Of a stretch of 64,000 nt of DNA, positions 1 to 8,681 are shown one piece after another. The position numbers were made by a program, and so were the translations under genes. The stretch lies in assembly GCF_040270295.1 (NCBI RefSeq), contig NZ_JBELOE010000064.1; one strand, 5' to 3'. The stretch comes from Catenovulum sediminis. GTDB taxonomy: Bacteria > Pseudomonadota > Gammaproteobacteria > Enterobacterales > Alteromonadaceae. Each line of letters starts with the position of its first letter. The first letter of the stretch is position 1. The notes under the pieces were generated by a model, which was given only the letters and a program-made list of their open reading frames with translations, searched no databases and was not told the origin of the DNA.

Positions 1-138
1 GGCACAACCCACTCTGAGTTGCCAAGCAGCTACCCAACTAGTGGTGACTTTACAAGTGGAACTGCAGCTTTTAGCGCAAAGCCGATCAACAAACCTCAAG
101 TATTCAGCCCTGTAAAACCTGAAATTATTCTGGAATAA
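1..138 (+). CDS. 3' end of a phage-type protein (partial)
   Basis: An open frame runs from base 1 to a TAA at 136-138 (last residues KPEIILE). The next gene starts 3 bases later, so this is the tail of an upstream gene in the same operon. Its start lies outside the window. The remaining 45 residues are rich in Ser, Thr and Pro and show no recognisable domain. A phage structural role is inferred only from the neighbours. Confidence 0.6.
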   Translation, partial: GTTHSELPSSYPTSGDFTSGTAAFSAKPINKPQVFSPVKPEIILE

Positions 139-141
139 GTT

Positions 142-894
142 ATGGCGTTGAAATATCAATATGCACCGGATGGCGCTGATTTAGTTTCGAATACAACAGA
201 TAAAGTAGCCGGTGCGCTCACTGGCTGTATTTTATTTATGGGCGAATCAGCTGCAGATTTACGACCATTCTATAACCCAAATGCGGGTAACTTAGTATCT
301 GATTCAATGGGATTGGTTACGCTGTTAAGTTCGGTCGCGAGTGATGTTGTTGGTGCGGGTGGTGGCCCAAAATATTTGTTGCAAGGTCAAACCAAACAGT
401 CGCAGAGTGTTGTCAGTCGGCCTATTGTTGTAACGCAACTTGAAAATGGAGCGCCAAAACAGGTCGGGTATGGCCACAGTCGGGCTGTTGATGGTGGCTT
501 TACACTCGGAATTTATGCGAATACCGATAACGCCGTGATTGCTACATCTTGGCAGAATTTTGGCCAAGAATTCGTACCTGCATCACTTGTGTATTCGGGT
601 GATGTATTAAGACCAACTAGCCCAAATGGTTTTGTATATCACGCTATAAATAGTGGAGTACTCGGTGCGGCCGAGCCTGAGTGGCCAACAATTGAAGGAG
701 ATGAAATAACAAGCGGCAACGTAACCTTGCAGGCGGTTGTGTATTATCAACCTGTTTCACATGCACCCATTGATATCGTGAAAAACTATGTATCAGGAGA
801 GTTTCCGGCAGAAATCCGACAAGCAGACGCTTGCCCTGTGTTTGATCCTGATAGTTTTGAACTATCAACCGAAGTGCGGGCCATGTTTGCATGA
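142..894 (+). CDS. hypothetical protein in phage tail operon
   Basis: 250 residues with no signal peptide or membrane segment. I do not recognise the family. It begins MALKYQYAPDGADL and is a soluble, Gly/Val/Thr-rich, probably beta-rich protein. Its stop overlaps the start of the next gene (ATGA at 891-894), and it follows the previous stop by 3 bases, so it is translationally coupled inside a compact operon. That packing and the tail-like protein downstream suggest a virion structural or assembly protein. Function is otherwise unknown. Confidence 0.6.
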   Translation: MALKYQYAPDGADLVSNTTDKVAGALTGCILFMGESAADLRPFYNPNAGNLVSDSMGLVTLLSSVASDVVGAGGGPKYLLQGQTKQSQSVVSRPIVVTQLENGAPKQVGYGHSRAVDGGFTLGIYANTDNAVIATSWQNFGQEFVPASLVYSGDVLRPTSPNGFVYHAINSGVLGAAEPEWPTIEGDEITSGNVTLQAVVYYQPVSHAPIDIVKNYVSGEFPAEIRQADACPVFDPDSFELSTEVRAMFA

Positions 895-2678
895 TTTTTA
901 ATTTCAATAACAATAATTACCAACCACCAGTACCACTATTATTTAATTTTGGTGTGAACCATGTTGTTATTGAACCTGCTGATCCACCACCCAATACAAT
1001 CGCGCCACTTTTATTCAGTTATAAACAAACCCAACGCGTTGATGCTGATTTTGACATTGAATATTTGCAGCCAACGGAACAAGAAAATCAATTGTTTCAA
1101 ACAAACTGGCAAGAAGTTAAGCCCACTATTGTCTATTTAGCGACTGACTTTTTGCACATTGAACAAACCAATTCAACTGCAGTAAAAATGCAGTGGAGTC
1201 ATAAAGCAGATGATGCCACCAATCTCACCACTATATATATAGAAGCTGAGGCATTAGTAAACGGCTATGTATCATTATTCAATCACAGTAAAATCATTGC
1301 TGCTGATTTACGCACCAATTATGAGCTACCGCCTAAGTTTGAAACGACATTTAAAACGCGGTACCAGCATTTAGTATCAGACAGCATTCATTACAAAGCT
1401 CGCTTCAATCACGTCGAACAATTTACGAATCATACGACCGTTGTTTGGGGGCCGGTACCATACTTTCATATCTGCCACTTTGAATACATTACCCCCGAAC
1501 CAAACCAGATTAAGTTTAATTTTTGGGATAACTCGCAGCCGTCTTTAACGTTCAACTTTGATGGCCAACAAAACAAAAAAGTGTGCGTGACTGGCGGCAG
1601 CTTTTTTGTGCCCAACACGTCAGCACCCACAATAGACAAGCCAATCATTACAACTGTTTATCGCAGGAGAGTTCACACAGTGATCCACTCATTAAAATGC
1701 TATCGAGATTCAGACAATACCCAAGTTCACATCACCTCATTCAATATGAATACCAGCCGCGATCAATGGGGCTTTAGTTTTGCGATGCAGTGCGCAAGTA
1801 AAGGCGAAGCGCAAAAGCTTGCTCATATAAATGGTGAACCGGTAGACGTTCGCATTGAATTAAACGGCCATATTATTCGCGGCATAGCTGAAAACATCAG
1901 CAGAACAAAAGTATTTGGCAGCAATAAATATAGTGTGTCGGGCCGCTCTATTGCTGCACGACTGGCTGAACCGTTTGAAATTCCAATTGCTTACAGTAAT
2001 TCAAGTGCGATGAATGCAACGCAAATAATAGATGATGTATTAACAGGCACAGGTTGGACATACACCTTTGATTTAACTGATTGGCTTATCCCTGCTGGTG
2101 CGTTGAATTTGCAATCTGCATCGACTATGGATGTGATCGCAACCATTGCCAAAGCAGCTGGCGGCATTGTTATCGCCGATACAGATTTTAAAGACATTCA
2201 GCTGATACCCAGAAATAAAGCCCCGTTTTGGACACTTGGCCAAGCAACCGAAGACCATCAGATTAATGATTCAGTCATACTCAACATCAGCGACAACCCA
2301 GCCAACACACCTTTATATAATGCGGTTTTCGTGCGCGGCGAACAGCAAGGCGTATCAACCAAAATCAAACGCAGCGGGACGCAAGGTGACAAGTTAGCAG
2401 CCGATGTTGTTGACCCACTCATTACCCATATAGATGCAGCGCGGCAACGTGGTACCAGCGAACTGGCCGAAAGCGGAAAAGGTGCAAACATCAAACTAAC
2501 CACAACGATTATGAACGGTTTACCCCTGATTAATCCGGGCGCACTTATCGCAATTGATGAATCAGCCGAGCAATATAAATTAGTGTGTGACAGCACAAGC
2601 GTATCCGCTCAAGTGAATCAGCGCGGATTATTAACAGTGCGCCAATCAATTACAGGGTACCGAAGCTATGAGCAATAA
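891..2678 (+). CDS. phage tail / baseplate hub-like protein
   Basis: 595 residues. The N-terminal 240 residues hold repeated aromatic beta-strand motifs (FNFN, LLFNFG, IKFNFW, LTFNFDG), which look like duplicated beta modules. From about residue 265 the protein resembles tail hub proteins: HSLKCYRDSD, then an OB-like stretch around GEPVDVRIELNGHIIRGIAENI, then AGGIVIADTDFKDIQLIPR. It ends YRSYEQ and overlaps the next small gene by 11 bases. The hub assignment rests on the general pattern and operon context, not on a conserved catalytic motif. It could equally be another tail-tip or host-specificity protein. A prophage or a phage-tail-like particle is the likely source. Confidence 0.5.
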   Translation: MIFNFNNNNYQPPVPLLFNFGVNHVVIEPADPPPNTIAPLLFSYKQTQRVDADFDIEYLQPTEQENQLFQTNWQEVKPTIVYLATDFLHIEQTNSTAVKMQWSHKADDATNLTTIYIEAEALVNGYVSLFNHSKIIAADLRTNYELPPKFETTFKTRYQHLVSDSIHYKARFNHVEQFTNHTTVVWGPVPYFHICHFEYITPEPNQIKFNFWDNSQPSLTFNFDGQQNKKVCVTGGSFFVPNTSAPTIDKPIITTVYRRRVHTVIHSLKCYRDSDNTQVHITSFNMNTSRDQWGFSFAMQCASKGEAQKLAHINGEPVDVRIELNGHIIRGIAENISRTKVFGSNKYSVSGRSIAARLAEPFEIPIAYSNSSAMNATQIIDDVLTGTGWTYTFDLTDWLIPAGALNLQSASTMDVIATIAKAAGGIVIADTDFKDIQLIPRNKAPFWTLGQATEDHQINDSVILNISDNPANTPLYNAVFVRGEQQGVSTKIKRSGTQGDKLAADVVDPLITHIDAARQRGTSELAESGKGANIKLTTTIMNGLPLINPGALIAIDESAEQYKLVCDSTSVSAQVNQRGLLTVRQSITGYRSYEQ

Positions 2679-2898
2679 CCTAAAGCGACTATCGGCCCTA
2701 GTCGGCAATCAACAAACAAAAACAGTGGCAACCGTTGTTGCGACAAATGCAGACAACACAATAAAGGTGCAATTAAACAGCGGCGCACAGATTAATGTAC
2801 TGGGCAGCGGTTATGCGGTTAATGACAAAGTATATATAGAAGGAAATCGAATAGTCGGGCAAGCAACTGATTTGCCCTATACAGAATTAGATATTTAA
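2668..2898 (+). CDS. small beta-rich phage-type protein
   Basis: 76 residues starting MSNNLKRLSALVGNQ. The middle (TVVATNADNTIKVQLNSG...INVLGSGYAVNDKVYIEGNRIVG) reads like a small OB or SH3-like barrel, as in short spike or baseplate accessory proteins. It overlaps the preceding hub-like gene by 11 bases, which supports translational coupling and a shared role. It is the last gene of the tail operon; a hairpin follows. No firm family assignment. Confidence 0.55.
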   Translation: MSNNLKRLSALVGNQQTKTVATVVATNADNTIKVQLNSGAQINVLGSGYAVNDKVYIEGNRIVGQATDLPYTELDI

Positions 2899-2907
2899 AA
2901 CGAACGC

Positions 2908-2940
2908 GCAACAGCAGATGCTACCAACATCCGCTGTTGC
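2908..2940 (+). promoter_or_regulatory. hairpin after the phage tail operon
   Basis: GCAACAGC at 2908-2915 pairs perfectly with GCTGTTGC at 2933-2940. After one mismatch the stem continues with GATG/CATC, leaving a 7-base loop. There is no T-run after it, so a rho-independent terminator is not proven. It may be a processing or transcript-stabilising hairpin. Confidence 0.45.
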
Positions 2941-3063
2941 ATTCACCCAACTGCGACAACAGTTGAGCTTCATCAAGGCGTCCGTGCTACGTCGACATAG
3001 CAAACGGGAGCCTACGCAACTTATTGAATTTGATCAATATTTTTAACGGTATACGAGGCTCAA

Positions 3064-4101
3064 ATGAGTATAAAACCAACAATTATTAAAAATTCGTCCT
3101 TTTACAATGCGGATTGTTTAAAGGTTTTGCCGACTTTGGCGGACAATTCTGTCGACTTAATTTTAACTGATCCACCTTATTATAAGGTTAAGCGTAATGG
3201 CTGGGATAATCAGTGGGATTCGCCCGAGTCGTTTTTCGCTTGGCTGGACGAAGTGTTGCTGCAATTTTGGCGAGTGTTGAAACCAAACGGATCTTTGTAT
3301 TTGTTTTGTTCACCCCAGTTACATGCTGAAACTGAGCTGCTGATTAAACAAAGGTTTAATGTGCTAAACAGTATTGTATGGGCTAAACCCAGTGGCCGCT
3401 TTAAAGGTTGCCGTAAAGAAGATTTACGTGCTTATTTTCCGCAAACTGAGCGGGTGGTTTTCGCTGAGCACTATGGCGCAGAAGGCAAGGCGAAAGGTAG
3501 CTCTGGTTATTATTCTAAATGTCAGGAATTAAAACAGCAGGTTTTTGCCCCGCTAATAGAATATTTTAAACAGGCGCGCGAAAGCTTAGGTGTGTCGGCC
3601 AAAGAAATTAACCAAGCAACTGGACGGCAAATGTGCAGCCACTGGTTTAGTTATTCGCAATGGCAACTCCCCAGTGAAGAGCAATACGCTAAGCTGCAAG
3701 CTTTGTTTAAAGCGAAAGGCGGTGAATTAGCCAAAGGCCATACCGAGTTAACCGCAGAATATGAAGGTTTACAAACACAGTACACTGAACTTGTTAAAAC
3801 ATACGATGAGCTAAAGCAGGCATACCAAAACCTACGCCGACCTTTTACTGTGACAAAAGAAGTACCGTACACAGATGTTTGGACATACAAACCAGTACAA
3901 CACTACCCGGGCAAACACCCATGCGAAAAACCCCTCGAAATGATGGTTGATATTATAAACGCCAGCAGCCGACCTGGTGACGTAATACTCGACGCATTTA
4001 TGGGCAGCAACGCAACCGGCAAAGCCGCCGAAAAACTAAACCGCCACTTTATTGGCATAGAAATGGAAGAAGAAAGCTTCAATCGGGTTGTTGGGGAGTA
4101 G
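3064..4101 (+). CDS. beta-class DNA methyltransferase
   Basis: 345 residues. Motif IV DPPY appears early (LILTDPPYYKVKRNGWDNQW, about residues 33-52). The SAM-binding motif I (LDAFMGSNATGKAAEKLNRHF) is near the C-terminus, after KHPCEKPLEMM. This order is typical of beta-class N6-adenine or N4-cytosine methyltransferases. Between them lies an insertion of about 120 residues with a helix-turn-helix-like piece (VSAKEINQATG) and a Glu/Gln-rich coiled segment, which may set target specificity. No cognate restriction gene of ordinary type II form is adjacent. It sits between a tail operon and a modification-dependent nuclease-like gene, so an orphan phage methyltransferase is likely. The target sequence cannot be deduced. 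Confidence 0.85.
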   Translation: MSIKPTIIKNSSFYNADCLKVLPTLADNSVDLILTDPPYYKVKRNGWDNQWDSPESFFAWLDEVLLQFWRVLKPNGSLYLFCSPQLHAETELLIKQRFNVLNSIVWAKPSGRFKGCRKEDLRAYFPQTERVVFAEHYGAEGKAKGSSGYYSKCQELKQQVFAPLIEYFKQARESLGVSAKEINQATGRQMCSHWFSYSQWQLPSEEQYAKLQALFKAKGGELAKGHTELTAEYEGLQTQYTELVKTYDELKQAYQNLRRPFTVTKEVPYTDVWTYKPVQHYPGKHPCEKPLEMMVDIINASSRPGDVILDAFMGSNATGKAAEKLNRHFIGIEMEEESFNRVVGE

Positions 4102-4241
4102 TAGACGTTAAAGCGAAGGGAATCGCTTTTGTTTATTTCTAAAAACAGTAGCTTTTGTCGCCGAGGTTATTTGTAGTAATCTTTTGTTTTATCTGGTAAA
4201 TATGTAACTTACTAAACTTTCATGTCGCTTAGGGATGATCC

Positions 4242-5072
4242 ATGTTTGAAATAGGTAAAGAATACAATCGGAAACGTGATATTCACGGTATTTACGGTGG
4301 GCAAAGACAAGGAGGGATATCTACACCAAAAAACTCCCCTAATATTTTTATATTCACATCCCAATCAGGTGAGCAACATGGGTATAAAGATGAATATAGA
4401 GATGATGGGATATTTTGGTACACGGGAGAGGGACAAGTCGGCAGCATGAAGATGGCCGCGGGCAACAAAGCAATTCTTGAACATGCACAAAATGGTAAAA
4501 CTATTCATGTGTTTGAGTATACCCGACGAGCACACGTAAGCTATGTTGGTTCTGCTCTATGTCTTGGATTTCATGCTGAAACTCGACCGGACCGAGATGG
4601 AAACGATAGAGAGGTTTTTGTTTTTCACCTAGACATAGACTCAGTAGGTGCCGGCGATAAAATAGCAGAACCGCCACCCGATTATGGCCCGAAAGATTTA
4701 CGAGCTCTAAAGAAAAAAGGACTTGATCAACTCAGAGTAGCTGTTTTTGCCCGTGCTCCAAAGGATGCTAGTGTAAGCTATAAACGTGAAGTTGCATATT
4801 ATCGTTCGCAGGCATTGAAGCTGTATGTCATTGCTAGATCCAAAGGCATTTGCGAAGGGTGTGGTGAGAAAGCCCCTTTTAATACAAAGTCTGGCCCGTT
4901 TCTAGAATGTCATCATGTAAATCGGCTTGCTGATGGAGGTCCAGACCATCCCCAAAATGTGGTTGCATTGTGCCCGAATTGTCACAGAAGAGCTCACTAC
5001 GCTATAGATGCAGTGACCTTTAATAACAAGCTTAAACAGGTAGCAATAGAGGTTGAAAAATCCAATGCATAA
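4242..5072 (+). CDS. SRA-like/HNH modification-dependent endonuclease
   Basis: 276 residues. The N-terminal domain (about 1-160) has an SRA/PUA-like layout: HGIYGGQRQGGIS, then GYKDEYRDDGIFWYTGEGQ, then a GNKAILEH and FEYTRR segment. Such domains read modified bases in DNA. The C-terminal domain (about 200-265) is a McrA-type HNH nuclease with two zinc Cys pairs (CEGCG and CPNC) and the HHVN catalytic core. The combination points to a type IV enzyme cutting modified (foreign) DNA. The start follows a GGGATGATCC stretch, with only a weak ribosome site. It lies 140 bases after the methyltransferase on the same strand. The SRA call is from motif resemblance; the HNH call is firm. Confidence 0.75.
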   Translation: MFEIGKEYNRKRDIHGIYGGQRQGGISTPKNSPNIFIFTSQSGEQHGYKDEYRDDGIFWYTGEGQVGSMKMAAGNKAILEHAQNGKTIHVFEYTRRAHVSYVGSALCLGFHAETRPDRDGNDREVFVFHLDIDSVGAGDKIAEPPPDYGPKDLRALKKKGLDQLRVAVFARAPKDASVSYKREVAYYRSQALKLYVIARSKGICEGCGEKAPFNTKSGPFLECHHVNRLADGGPDHPQNVVALCPNCHRRAHYAIDAVTFNNKLKQVAIEVEKSNA

Positions 5073-5293
5073 GGTAGACGTTGGACTTGATTAGACTTTT
5101 GATGATGACGCTAAACTACGTTCAACCATAAAACTATTTTTTTACACGTTTTTATTTTTAGTTATTTGGTGAGTTTTTAATTTTTTGCGTTCTAAGAGAC
5201 TGATATTTATTGTTTTATTATGATTTTTCCTGGTGTATTATTCTGTGCGAAGTGTGAGCTTCGAATATTTCTAACTAAATAAGGATAGTTTTA

Positions 5294-5737
5294 ATGCTTA
5301 AAAAAATAAAAATATTAGCGATAGCAGCTTGCGGGTTGGTAGCTAGCTCAATGGCCTCGGCAGGACAGGGCAAAGCTATTATATCTCATTGGGGATCAGT
5401 TGCACCCCACAATGCTTCCTATGTCTATGTTTCTAATATTTCAGAAAACACAGTAAATGTGAAAATAACTTACTATGACAAAGATGGAAATGCTTTATCC
5501 CCTTCAACATTCTCTAATTTTGTAGCATCAAATACCCAGTTGCTTCCAAAATCCTCGGGGTTCGTCTCGATAAACACAGGAACATGGAACTATGGGTATG
5601 CTGTAGTTGAGTGGAGTAACTTAGACGGGGACGATGATACTGTGGCATTAGTAGCAAATGCACATAGAGTTATGGATGTAACTACTGGTTTACGAAGCGA
5701 TCTTGTTATCCAAGTAAATAATGGCCAACCTTTCTAA
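5294..5737 (+). CDS. small secreted protein of unknown function
   Basis: 147 residues with a clear signal peptide (MLKKIKILAIAACGLVASSMASA, cleavage probably before GQG). The mature part of about 124 residues is beta-rich (ISENTVNVKITYYDKDGNAL, GYAVVEWSNLDGDDD) and has no cysteine. It resembles small periplasmic or secreted beta-sandwich proteins, but I do not recognise a family. A good ribosome site (AAGGA) precedes the ATG. It is monocistronic, with its own terminator hairpin. Confidence 0.75.
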   Translation: MLKKIKILAIAACGLVASSMASAGQGKAIISHWGSVAPHNASYVYVSNISENTVNVKITYYDKDGNALSPSTFSNFVASNTQLLPKSSGFVSINTGTWNYGYAVVEWSNLDGDDDTVALVANAHRVMDVTTGLRSDLVIQVNNGQPF

Positions 5738-5767
5738 TCCTACTTAAATTATACGTGTTGCAAAATC

Positions 5768-5796
5768 AAACAATAGCGCTTCATGCGCTATTGTTT
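5768..5796 (+). terminator. hairpin terminator after secreted protein gene
   Basis: AAACAATAGCGC (5768-5779) pairs with GCGCTATTGTTT (5785-5796) around a 5-base loop, giving a 12-bp perfect stem. The stem is A/T-rich on both flanks, so it could act in both directions. Confidence 0.7.
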
Positions 5797-5932
5797 ATTG
5801 CAAAGGTAAGTTACATATTTTATATATTAATGATATTGTGTAATCTTTAATTATCGCAATTATCTCAATTTTTATTTTAAATTTTCGCGGTTTGCGTCAG
5901 TTTATAGCTCAAAAATATTGACGAGCTACGAG

Positions 5933-6282
5933 TGTAGGTCTGTCCTTTAGGGCGACGATGTTTAGGTCGACTATTGTGTATCTTTCATTGTTGGCCTAAA
6001 GACCAACCTACACGTGGAGCTAAAGCTTCGATCTACCTTTTAGCTATAAGTTTCACTGCAATGTAGGTCTGCCCTTTAGGGCGACGATGTTTAGTTCGAC
6101 TATTGTGTATCTTTCATGTTGGCCTAAAGACCAACCTACACGTCGAGCTAAAGCTGCGATCTACATTATAGATATAAGCATCAAGCTTCACTGTAGTGTC
6201 GGTCCGCCCTTTAGGGCGACAACTCTAAATTCAGTCATGGTGCAATTTTTGTTTGTCGGGCTAAAGCCACGACCTACAATCC
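5933..6282 (+). repeat. three tandem REP-like palindromic elements
   Basis: Three copies start at 5933, 6062 and 6197 (spacing 129 and 135 bases). Each begins TGTAGGTC (third copy TGTCGGTC), carries a small hairpin of the type GCCCTTTAGGGC flanked by GTC/GAC, and ends in the inverted counterpart ACCTACA. Each copy therefore has an outer inverted repeat about 80 bp apart enclosing inner hairpins, like REP or REPIN elements moved by RAYT transposases. The last half of copy 3 (TGTCGGGCTAAAGCCACGAC) recurs at 23864. No coding sequence is credible here. Confidence 0.8.
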
Positions 6283-6446
6283 GCTCAAAGCTCAAAGCTC
6301 AAAGCTCAAAGCTCAAAGCTCAAAGCTCAAAGCTCAAAGCTCAAAGCTCAAAGCTCAAAGCTCAAAGCTCAAAGCTCAAAGCTCAAAGCTCGAAGCTCAA
6401 AGCTCAAAGCTCGAAGCTCGAAGCTCGAAGCTCGAAGCTCGAAGCT
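6283..6446 (+). repeat. 7-bp tandem satellite (GCTCAAA / GCTCGAA)
   Basis: About 23 copies of a 7-base unit. The first block is uniform GCTCAAA; GCTCGAA variants appear toward 6445. It follows directly after the third REP-like element and runs into the stop codon of the leftward cytochrome gene (TAG at 6445-6447). Such arrays are prone to slippage. Confidence 0.9.
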
Positions 6447-8568
6447 ACAGCGTTTTCATATATTCAACCAGCTGCCATCGTTGCTCATCTGATAACTCAT
6501 CGGTCGCGTATTCATGGCCGGCATTGCTGTTTCCCGTGAGACTGGTATCAAATTCAAAGCCATCATAATCTTCGCTTACGAATCCTACTTTTTTCGGCTC
6601 AAATGAACGACTCCCAACCATGAATTTATTTGGTCTGCATTGATTTTCTTTATATTCAGTTGCGGTACATTTTGGCAATAGTAAGTCATATAAAGTGGGC
6701 ACTGAACCATTGTGTAAATAAGGCGCGGTTGCCCAGATACCATTTAAAGGGCGTCCTTTATATGCATGTAAACTCGCATAGGGATTTGCAGTGGTATCTG
6801 GCATGTAATCACCACGTTTGATAGATGGTTTTATATCGTTGTCAAACGCTGTTACAGTCAGGTTATATAACCAGTCAAACCAGCGGGTGAAGAAATACTT
6901 ATCCGGATCCGGTGTGGCCACTACATTCGTTGTCGCTGAGGTTAAAATACTCGCAACGGGTGCTTTTTCTTGCATTAACATATTGCCGACTTCGGTAGAT
7001 AAATAGATGCCTTCTAATATACCCGTATGTCCTTGATATTGAGTGCTGTTTAACGCCATTTTATCATCTGTTTTGATTTTTTTAAGATCCAACATTTGTG
7101 CAACTACTTTACGAGAGGGGTTTGTAGGATCAATATTTTGATGACAATCAGAGCAGTGCTGTATAAAGAGTTTTTTACCTTGGTATGCCATATTTCTGTT
7201 GATGCTAGGTAAAACTGCTTCAGGCCAAGGTGGTGATTGTAACGCTTTTAATTGGCTTTCTATTAATCGTAGGTTGGTTACGTCAATGGATGACTTAAAA
7301 TGCGTGTATTTACCGTTTTCATTTTTACGCTGTCCGCCAATTAATGTAGATAAAGTGCCGCCAGAATCTTCATGCCAATCTAAGGTAGCGAACACCCCCA
7401 TGACTTCACCTGTGTTTCTACCGATTGCACCGACACCTGAGTTAGCCGCGATTCCATTCCATTGCACATAGTCATGTTGTGCAATGTCCCACAAAAACGG
7501 GTATGAAACGGGTGCATCGGGTATATTAAAAAGCATTTTTTTAAGCTTCTGAAGTTTTTGCATATTTTCAACCAGCTTGTCAGAACCTGAATGCAGATCC
7601 ATTTGTGCAACCAGTTTGTCAAAAATATGAGTTAAATCTTCAGATGCAACTAACCCTTCCTCTAATGTTTCAGTGAGTTGCTTGGCCGTTGCGGCGTCGA
7701 ACGCATCACAAATTGCACGCTCTAGTTGTTTTTTATTGATGACGTGCTGTAGTACTCGATTGTAAATTCGGCCAAATGCATCTAAACGTGCATAACCATA
7801 AGAAATTGGGCTGCTATTTATGAAGTTATATAAGCTAATTCTCCGCACGTACTTTTCTAAATCGGCACTAATTTCTCCCGCAGAGCTATAGTTTTGGTCA
7901 CTAAAAACACTTGCACTTTTGTTGTATTGTAAAATCGCGTTGATAAACCTCTGTTTTTTGGTCTCATTGTTTAAGGTGCTGGTTAGTGCAATTTCTAATT
8001 CACGCATAAAGCCATCCATATTAGCCATTGAGGGGCCGCCATCTATTCTAATGGCAACGCCGTCGTAAACTACTTGGCTGGTATGACAGGCAGCGCAAGT
8101 TAAGCCAACATATTCTTTGTCGCGGTAAGTATCTTTTACAAAGCCAAGCGGTAATCCATCTGGGTTCTGTTTTGTCGCTCTTTGAACTATATATCTAAAT
8201 TTGTCTATGTTTTGTTCACTACGAAACAAATCACGGTTGTCATGTTGTTCTAAAAACAGAAAAAAATCATAAGGTAATAAGTTAGAACCTTGTGTGGCGT
8301 TGTAGTACCACATGCTTTGACCAATATTCCATCCTTGCCATTTTCCATGCGGCTGCGAGTTGGGGAAATCTGGGCCTGGGTAAACGCGGGCAAATCCTTC
8401 TTTAAATTGCTTATTTTCTATATATTGGATACCGCGTAATGCGTCTTTGTCTGCAAATCGGGCTTGATGTTTCCAATAAAATGAGAAACCAATAATGACG
8501 ATAAGTATGAGAAAAAAGAGTGTTGTAAGTTTAAGCCAAAGTTTTATGTTGATCTGTGCGAAGTTCAT
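6445..8568 (-). CDS. membrane-anchored di-heme cytochrome c (RoxA/MauG-like)
   Basis: 707 residues. An N-terminal membrane anchor (about residues 12-30) is followed by a periplasmic part with two c-type heme sites: CAACH at 158-162 and CSDCH near 471. The C-terminus has GIWATAPYLHNGSVPTLYDLL, characteristic of di-heme peroxidase-like proteins such as RoxA and its relatives. Length is close to the RoxA family (about 680). It probably carries out a periplasmic oxidation or peroxidation; the substrate is unknown. It stands alone on the minus strand. Its stop codon abuts a 7-bp satellite, so slippage there could alter the 3' flank. Confidence 0.75.
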   Translation of the reverse strand: MNFAQINIKLWLKLTTLFFLILIVIIGFSFYWKHQARFADKDALRGIQYIENKQFKEGFARVYPGPDFPNSQPHGKWQGWNIGQSMWYYNATQGSNLLPYDFFLFLEQHDNRDLFRSEQNIDKFRYIVQRATKQNPDGLPLGFVKDTYRDKEYVGLTCAACHTSQVVYDGVAIRIDGGPSMANMDGFMRELEIALTSTLNNETKKQRFINAILQYNKSASVFSDQNYSSAGEISADLEKYVRRISLYNFINSSPISYGYARLDAFGRIYNRVLQHVINKKQLERAICDAFDAATAKQLTETLEEGLVASEDLTHIFDKLVAQMDLHSGSDKLVENMQKLQKLKKMLFNIPDAPVSYPFLWDIAQHDYVQWNGIAANSGVGAIGRNTGEVMGVFATLDWHEDSGGTLSTLIGGQRKNENGKYTHFKSSIDVTNLRLIESQLKALQSPPWPEAVLPSINRNMAYQGKKLFIQHCSDCHQNIDPTNPSRKVVAQMLDLKKIKTDDKMALNSTQYQGHTGILEGIYLSTEVGNMLMQEKAPVASILTSATTNVVATPDPDKYFFTRWFDWLYNLTVTAFDNDIKPSIKRGDYMPDTTANPYASLHAYKGRPLNGIWATAPYLHNGSVPTLYDLLLPKCTATEYKENQCRPNKFMVGSRSFEPKKVGFVSEDYDGFEFDTSLTGNSNAGHEYATDELSDEQRWQLVEYMKTL

Positions 8569-8681
8569 TTACAGTCCTTTCCGTTTGGACAAGCAGAGCT
8601 ACCTAATGCTTCTCTTTAACAAGTCCATTTGTATAAATTGAACAGAATTTTAACATAATTTAGCTAATTGGCCAGTTGCAA

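Noticed and set aside
3064..5072. Ordinary type II restriction-modification pair
   Set aside because: The nuclease has an SRA-like reader and a McrA-type HNH domain, which fits cutting of modified DNA, not of unmodified cognate sites.
6283..6446. Possible CRISPR array
   Set aside because: The repeats are 7 bases and contiguous with no spacers, so this is a simple satellite.
6087..6539. 150-codon rightward frame across the REP and heptamer region
   Set aside because: It contains KAQSSKL-type repeats generated by the 7-bp satellite and overlaps the 3' end of the cytochrome gene; it has no ribosome site and no similarity.
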